Origin: Arthrobacter sp. H35-D1
GTDB taxonomy: Bacteria > Actinomycetota > Actinomycetes > Actinomycetales > Micrococcaceae
Reading direction: 5' to 3'
NCBI RefSeq assembly: GCF_030063185.1
Contig: NZ_JASISP010000011.1
Location: 1 to 64,000, forward strand
Length of the DNA: 64,000 nucleotides
This document shows, piece by piece, positions 60,190 through 64,000 of this stretch. The position numbers and the translations under genes were made by a program. How positions within the stretch are numbered: the first letter of the stretch is position 1; the number at the start of each line of letters is the position of its first letter. The notes under the pieces are model-generated. The model was not told the DNA's origin. It saw only the letters and a list, made by a program, of their open reading frames with translations, and did no database searches.

Positions 60190-60434
60190 ACCCAGCCCAG
60201 ATCGGCTTTCACTTGAGCCCAAGGGATGTTGGGGCCCTCCTCTGCCATAGCCTCATCGAATGCGGCGACATCTTCGGCTTCTTCCAGAGCTTCAAGCATC
60301 TGCTCGTAGCGCTCAGGGCTGACAACCACGGCGGCGCGATGACCGCGGCGCTCGATGAACACCGCTTCGGTCTTCGAGCGATCGATGACGTCTGAAAAGT
60401 GGTTGCGTGCGTCTGCGACGCTGACAATGGACAT
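60186..60434 (-). CDS. relB: Phd/YefM-family antitoxin
   Basis: An 82-residue antitoxin. The N-terminal Phd fold reads SIVSVADARNHFSDVIDRSK and AVFIERRGHRAAVVVSPERY; the C-terminal acidic tail (ALEEAEDVAAFDEAMAEEG) would wrap the toxin. ATG 60434 follows a -10 hexamer by six bases with no Shine-Dalgarno sequence, so translation is probably leaderless. Confidence 0.92.
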   Translation of the reverse strand: MSIVSVADARNHFSDVIDRSKTEAVFIERRGHRAAVVVSPERYEQMLEALEEAEDVAAFDEAMAEEGPNIPWAQVKADLGWV

Positions 60435-60440
60435 AGCTAA

Positions 60441-60469
60441 ATTGTACATCCAGCATTTTGAAATGTACA
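60441..60469 (-). promoter_or_regulatory. RelBE promoter with overlapping operator
   Basis: On the minus strand -35 TGTACA (60469-60464) and -10 TACAAT (60446-60441) are 17 bp apart, and the relB ATG follows six bases later. Inverted TGTACAT / ATGTACA arms (60443-60449 and 60463-60469) coincide with both hexamers, so antitoxin binding would block RNA polymerase directly. Confidence 0.6.
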
Positions 60470-60581
60470 TGATTTAGGTTCTTTGAAGGGAAAGCCACGT
60501 TGATCGCGATACCTACTGAAGGAAGGATGAGCGGGATAAATGTTTTGGATTTTCGGCGTCACGACGAACCGAGGACAGCCA

Positions 60582-60762
60582 CCAATACCGCCTGACCCCA
60601 GTTGATTTGGTCATCGCACGTGGAACTGGATGGCGCGTCTTCACCAACGATGATGCGCCTCGTAGGAAAGTGATACGAATTTGAGAATTCCGCAGATCCA
60701 GCGTTGAGCATCGACGCAGGTCAGAGCGATCCGTCGGTGACAGACAGCTTGGGATTCTACAC
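60582..60762 (+). repeat. 181-bp direct repeat, right copy
   Basis: Ungapped match to 52712-52892. Here it sits between the RelBE region and the metallophosphoesterase gene; the two copies bracket 7.7 kb of mostly ordinary genes in direct orientation. Confidence 0.85.
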
Positions 60763-60910
60763 CAAAGGGGCGGGACCGCCGTCGTACCGGACGTTCACCC
60801 ACTGTTACCACGCCGTCCGCCCCGTGTTGCCGATTTGGCTGATCCAGCTCTCTATTGTCGTGGTGCAGCCGCGGCCCAAACAGGCGCCGCGCAACCTTTG
60901 GGAGGCAGCA

Positions 60911-62095
60911 ATGACGGCAAGCATCAACCAGCCAAAACTCAGCCGGAGGACGGCACTGGCTGCCGCGGGAACACTGGGGGCGCTGGGCATCACCGTGGCG
61001 GCCGGATCCGAGAGCAAGGCGGCACCCGGGCCCAAGCCGCCCAAGCCGAGCCTCGCGTTCCGGCCCAACGGCACCTTCAAGATTGTCCAGTTCAATGACA
61101 CGCAGGACGACGAACGCACCGACCGCCGCACCATCGAACTCATGGAGCGCACCCTCGACGCGGAGAAGCCCGATTTCGTAGTCATCAATGGTGACGTGAT
61201 CACCGGGGGCTGCGACAACGAACTGGAGGTCAAGCAGGCCCTGAACCATGTGGTGCTCCCCATGGAACGGCGCAGGACCAGCTGGGCAGTGACGTTCGGC
61301 AACCATGATGAGGACTCGCTTGCGCGAACTGGCATGACGGAAGCCAAGATGCTTGCGTTCCTGCAAAGCTACGAGTTCAACGTAAACGCAGACTCCACGC
61401 CGGGCCTCACTGGAACCTCCAATACGCAGCTGCTCATCAAGTCCGCCAAATCCAAGGTGCCCGCCTTTGGCCTCTGGCTCATCGACACGGGCCGCTATGC
61501 GCCGGGCACCATCAACGGGCAGAGCTTTGAGGGCTACCCCGATTGGGACTGGGTGCGCATGGACCAGGTCAACTGGTATCGCGAAATGTCCCTGGCAACG
61601 GAGCGCAAATACGGGAAGAAGGTGCCCTCCCTGATGTGGGGCCACATCGCCCTGCACGAGCACCGCAACATGTGGTTTGCCAGCCTTGACTCACGCCAGG
61701 AATCTGACCACGCACGGGCGCTCACCCGGCACACCATCGTCGGGGAGCGCAACGAGGATGAGTGCCCCGGCCCCATCAACTCCGGATTGTTCAATGCCTT
61801 CCTGGAGCGTGGGGATGTCAAGGGATACTTTGTGGGCCACGACCACGTGAACACTTACGTGGGCAACTACTATGGCGTTGAGCTGGGCTACGCGCCGGGT
61901 ACGGGCTTCGGGGCTTACGGCCTGCCCGGTGCCGAGCGGAACCGCCTGCGCGGTGCGCGCGTGTTTGAGCTGGATGAGAACCACCCCGGCATTTACAAGG
62001 ACACGCGCGTTGTCTTTGCCAAGGACTTCGGGATCGACCTGACCGCCAATGACCAGCCGATAGAGCCGCTCCCGCTGGGTCCCGGCCAGCTCTAG
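60911..62095 (+). CDS. Tat-exported metallophosphoesterase
   Basis: A 394-residue calcineurin-like phosphoesterase. The N-terminus has a twin-arginine signal (KLSRRTALAAAGTLGALG) ending near AGSESKAAPG. Metal motifs follow in order: FNDTQDD in place of the usual D-x-H, VINGDVITGG, TFGNHDE, WGHIALHEH and VGHDHVN. The DxH motif reads NDT, so the first metal site is altered. Members of this group act outside the membrane on phosphodiesters or phosphomonoesters. ATG 60911 has GGAGG upstream. Confidence 0.88.
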   Translation: MTASINQPKLSRRTALAAAGTLGALGITVAAGSESKAAPGPKPPKPSLAFRPNGTFKIVQFNDTQDDERTDRRTIELMERTLDAEKPDFVVINGDVITGGCDNELEVKQALNHVVLPMERRRTSWAVTFGNHDEDSLARTGMTEAKMLAFLQSYEFNVNADSTPGLTGTSNTQLLIKSAKSKVPAFGLWLIDTGRYAPGTINGQSFEGYPDWDWVRMDQVNWYREMSLATERKYGKKVPSLMWGHIALHEHRNMWFASLDSRQESDHARALTRHTIVGERNEDECPGPINSGLFNAFLERGDVKGYFVGHDHVNTYVGNYYGVELGYAPGTGFGAYGLPGAERNRLRGARVFELDENHPGIYKDTRVVFAKDFGIDLTANDQPIEPLPLGPGQL

Positions 62096-62111
62096 CCTCT
62101 TTGGCCCGGAG

Positions 62112-62147
62112 GCAGGGCCCGCGATGCACTCCTGCCGCGGGCCCTGC
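62112..62147. terminator. Hairpin terminator after the phosphoesterase gene
   Basis: A perfect 12-bp stem (GCAGGGCCCGCG / CGCGGGCCCTGC) with a 12-nt loop, 17 bases after the stop. No T-run follows, as is common in high-GC actinobacteria. Confidence 0.7.
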
Positions 62148-62197
62148 TGTGCCAGGGACCCTTCAACTTTCATCCCGCCCCGGCGTACCGTAGAGAA

Positions 62198-62629
62198 ATG
62201 ACCATGTGGACCTGCCAAGCGTCAGTGGTGGAATTCCCTGATGGCCGGCGCGTAAGGGGCGCGAGCCGGCGTGATTCCCGCCAAACAGCCGAACATGCTG
62301 ACTTCGCCGTCTACTTGCTGGGCAGCGCACCCCGCCACCCGTTGCCCGAGTACCGCTGGGTGAAGTGGCGGGACTTCGGGGTGCCGGCGTCGAGCGCGGA
62401 TGCTGTGGACGCTTTGCGGGAAGCCTTCGAGCGGTCATTGGGGGAGCGGGTTGAGATTGTCTGCCGCGGCGGCGTTGGGAGAACTGGCACGGCCCTTGCA
62501 CTGCTGGCCATGATGGCCGGAATTGGCGGTGCCGACGCCGTGGACTGGGTTCGGGCGAACTACCACCCCCGCGCCGTCGAAACCACCGGCCAGCAGCGGT
62601 GGTTGCGTGAGGCGGCAGCCCTGATCTGA
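62198..62629 (+). CDS. Protein-tyrosine/dual-specificity phosphatase-like protein
   Basis: A 143-residue protein with the phosphatase signature VCRGGVGRTGTALAL, where C-x5-R holds as CRGGVGR. Upstream, EYRWVKWRDFGVPASSADAV may provide the general acid (Asp). It ends QQRWLREAAAL. It looks like the short actinobacterial PTP group (DSPc-like); the substrate is unknown. Confidence 0.82.
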   Translation: MTMWTCQASVVEFPDGRRVRGASRRDSRQTAEHADFAVYLLGSAPRHPLPEYRWVKWRDFGVPASSADAVDALREAFERSLGERVEIVCRGGVGRTGTALALLAMMAGIGGADAVDWVRANYHPRAVETTGQQRWLREAAALI

Positions 62630-63116
62630 CGCTTGTCTGCGCCTGAGTTTCCGTGAGGAGCCTGCGGTGGGCCAGAGCTGGGCCGTGCGGGGTTCGACGT
62701 CGATCCACACCATGGCAGGGGCGGACCACGGACCCTTGGAGCCCTAGCTCACCAGCTGGCTGCCGAGACAGGGGATTTTTCGTAAACGGCAAGCCGAAAC
62801 CGCCCACTGAAGTTGGACATTACGGCCAGGAAATGTCATGGCCACTCAGTGTGGCGGCCTGGGCTGGAAGTGCTGTGACCAGAAAACTCATGATCATAGC
62901 CAGAGTTGCAAGCACGCTTTGGATCAGAAGTCGGCTGGCCATATTCGCATTCCTTCAGGCCGCCCATTCCTCCAACTCATTGCCTGATCAAGTCCTGCAC
63001 GCTTACCTCGAGCGCACATAACGGAATCCTTGAAAAGTTCTGGACGCCGCCGTGTCCTTCTGGCTACAGTACTGTCTAATGCTCAAACCGCCACCCGTCC
63101 ATCAGGAGACCGGACC
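62630..63116. other. Gap without a recognisable gene
   Basis: About 490 bp. Short frames exist on both strands (for example 62653-63021, plus), but none has a ribosome-binding site or recognisable sequence. A promoter for the DUF4287 gene is expected near the right end. Confidence 0.4.
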
Positions 63117-63407
63117 ATGTCATTTCAGGCGTACCTCAACACGATTGAAGACAAGACCGGACTCACTCCCCGGGAACTTCTGGTGCTGGCACATCAACGC
63201 GGCCTGGATGAAGAGCCCGTCAAAGCCGGGGCGATCATCGACTGGCTCAAGGAAGACTACGGACTGGGCCGCGGGCACGCGATGGCCCTGGTGCACGTGA
63301 TCAAGAACGGGCCCACCATTAGTGAAAAACACGTTGGTTCAGACGGAACGCACCGGGATGAATCCACTGAACTTTGGCTGGACGGCAAGAACAACCGCCC
63401 CGGTTAG
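63117..63407 (+). CDS. DUF4287 domain protein
   Basis: A 96-residue protein fitting DUF4287: SFQAYLNTIEDKTGLTPREL, then GAIIDWLKEDYGLGRGHAMALVHVI. Function unknown; such proteins are common in actinobacteria, often beside DUF5655. ATG 63117 follows AGGAGACC, which decides against the longer frame from 63030. The C-terminal 25 residues are polar and probably disordered. Confidence 0.85.
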   Translation: MSFQAYLNTIEDKTGLTPRELLVLAHQRGLDEEPVKAGAIIDWLKEDYGLGRGHAMALVHVIKNGPTISEKHVGSDGTHRDESTELWLDGKNNRPG

Positions 63408-63523
63408 CTGCCGGCAGTGGTCCAGGATCCGGCAGGAACGCTGCCGGGGCGCCTCCCGCCGTCGTACTTTTTTGCGCAAAACACCTGTGAGTGGGAGGTG
63501 GGATGTCCAGATGGTGGCATCAG

Positions 63524-63542
63524 TTGTCCACCAGGCGGACAA
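63524..63542. promoter_or_regulatory. Inverted repeat upstream of the MHS permease gene
   Basis: TTGTCC and GGACAA arms flank a 7-bp spacer, 86 bp before the permease ATG. It could be a regulator site; no regulator gene is adjacent. Confidence 0.3.
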
Positions 63543-63628
63543 GTTCGCTAATATTGTTCCCTGACATCACCATGACACAGCCGCGCCATGGTTCCTGGGC
63601 TACGCGCGGCGCTAAAGAAAGCTGCCTC

Positions 63629-64000
63629 ATGAGTACTTCCCACAACGCGGGAAAAGTGGACACCCCCGCAGCGAACAGCCGGGGTCGCGTGATTGTGGCA
63701 AGCCTCGTTGGCACCACCATCGAGTTTTACGACTTTTACGTCTACGCCACGGCGGCCGTGCTGGTCTTCCCGGCGCTGTTCTTCCCCACTGCCGACGCCG
63801 CCACGGCCCTGCTGAGCTCCTTCGCCATCTTTGGCGTGGCGTTCGTGGCCCGGCCGCTGGGCTCCATTGTGTTTGGCCATTTTGGCGACAAGGTGGGGCG
63901 CAAGGGAACCCTGGTGGCATCGCTGTTGACCATGGGCATCGCCACGTTCCTGATTGGCGTCCTGCCCACTGCGCTGGTGCCGGGCTGGACCATTCTGGCT
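63629..64000 (+). CDS. MHS-family MFS transporter, N-terminal part (runs off the window)
   Basis: The first 124 residues of a major facilitator protein of the metabolite:H+ symporter family. The MHS hallmark SLVGTTIEFYDFYVYATAA opens TM1, FGVAFVARPLGSIVFGHFGDKVGRKGTL holds the MFS loop 2-3 motif GHFGDKVGRK. Substrates of the family include proline, betaine, shikimate and dicarboxylates; none can be singled out here. The start is ATG 63629. Confidence 0.9.
   Translation, partial: MSTSHNAGKVDTPAANSRGRVIVASLVGTTIEFYDFYVYATAAVLVFPALFFPTADAATALLSSFAIFGVAFVARPLGSIVFGHFGDKVGRKGTLVASLLTMGIATFLIGVLPTALVPGWTILA

Overview
The window is high-GC DNA on which nearly every intact housekeeping protein looks like a Micrococcaceae (Arthrobacter-like) actinobacterial protein: Mfd beside a DUF2505 gene, deoC, punA, a phospho-sugar mutase, an LpdA-type flavoprotein lacking the redox cysteines, and an NSS transporter with its MetS-like small subunit. 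Genus is inferred from protein character and gene order only; no rRNA or tRNA gene is visible. Several patches (about 31.3-33.2 kb and 46.7-52.5 kb) look lower in GC and carry toxin-antitoxin and IS genes, as expected of acquired DNA.

Layout. 0-1.8 kb: IS debris, a broken IS256-type transposase and a broken phosphomannomutase. 1.8-9.3 kb (mostly minus strand): manC, a low-molecular-weight tyrosine phosphatase, VanZ-like, an HPt-like protein, a sensor kinase broken by one TGA, a broken nhaA, galU and a second HPt-like protein. 9.6-13.3 kb (plus): a five-gene operon built on a SipW-type (Ser/His/Asp) signal peptidase with three exported cargo proteins and one membrane-anchored secreted protein. 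13.3-16.1 kb: a divergent sensor kinase/response regulator pair. 16.1-20.5 kb: DUF2505 and mfd. 20.5-35.4 kb: an old tandem duplication of [mfd 3' end - HTH/nucleotidyltransferase TA pair - small membrane protein]; the first copy has received a peptide ABC transporter plus CocE hydrolase operon, the second a Fic/Doc-like pair, a truncated SGNH hydrolase and an IS1380 fragment. 35.4-44.4 kb: deoC, an acyltransferase, a RES/Xre TA pair, YeiH/LysR, hemD and pgm. 44.5-53.6 kb: an approximately 8-kb insertion (IS1380, SRAP pseudogene, MNT-type nucleotidyltransferase, zeta-type TA, IS701 and DUF6431 remnants, an unknown gene) that appears to have split a hipBA locus. 53.7-64 kb: punA, an LpdA-type reductase, NSS transporter + MetS, GNAT, nucleotidyltransferase, RelBE, a Tat-exported metallophosphoesterase, a tyrosine phosphatase, DUF4287 and the start of an MHS-family permease.

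The best candidate for an under-described system is 8.9-16.1 kb: the SipW operon sits exactly between a sensor kinase and an HPt-like protein whose phospho-accepting histidine is replaced. The same kinase/HPt-like order occurs at 4.2-6.5 kb without the operon, which suggests a duplicated signalling module with a surface-fibre or matrix export operon placed inside it. The second theme is decay: at least a dozen pseudogenes, three of them carrying a Trp-to-TGA nonsense change, and at least six toxin-antitoxin-like loci or remnants in about 40 kb.
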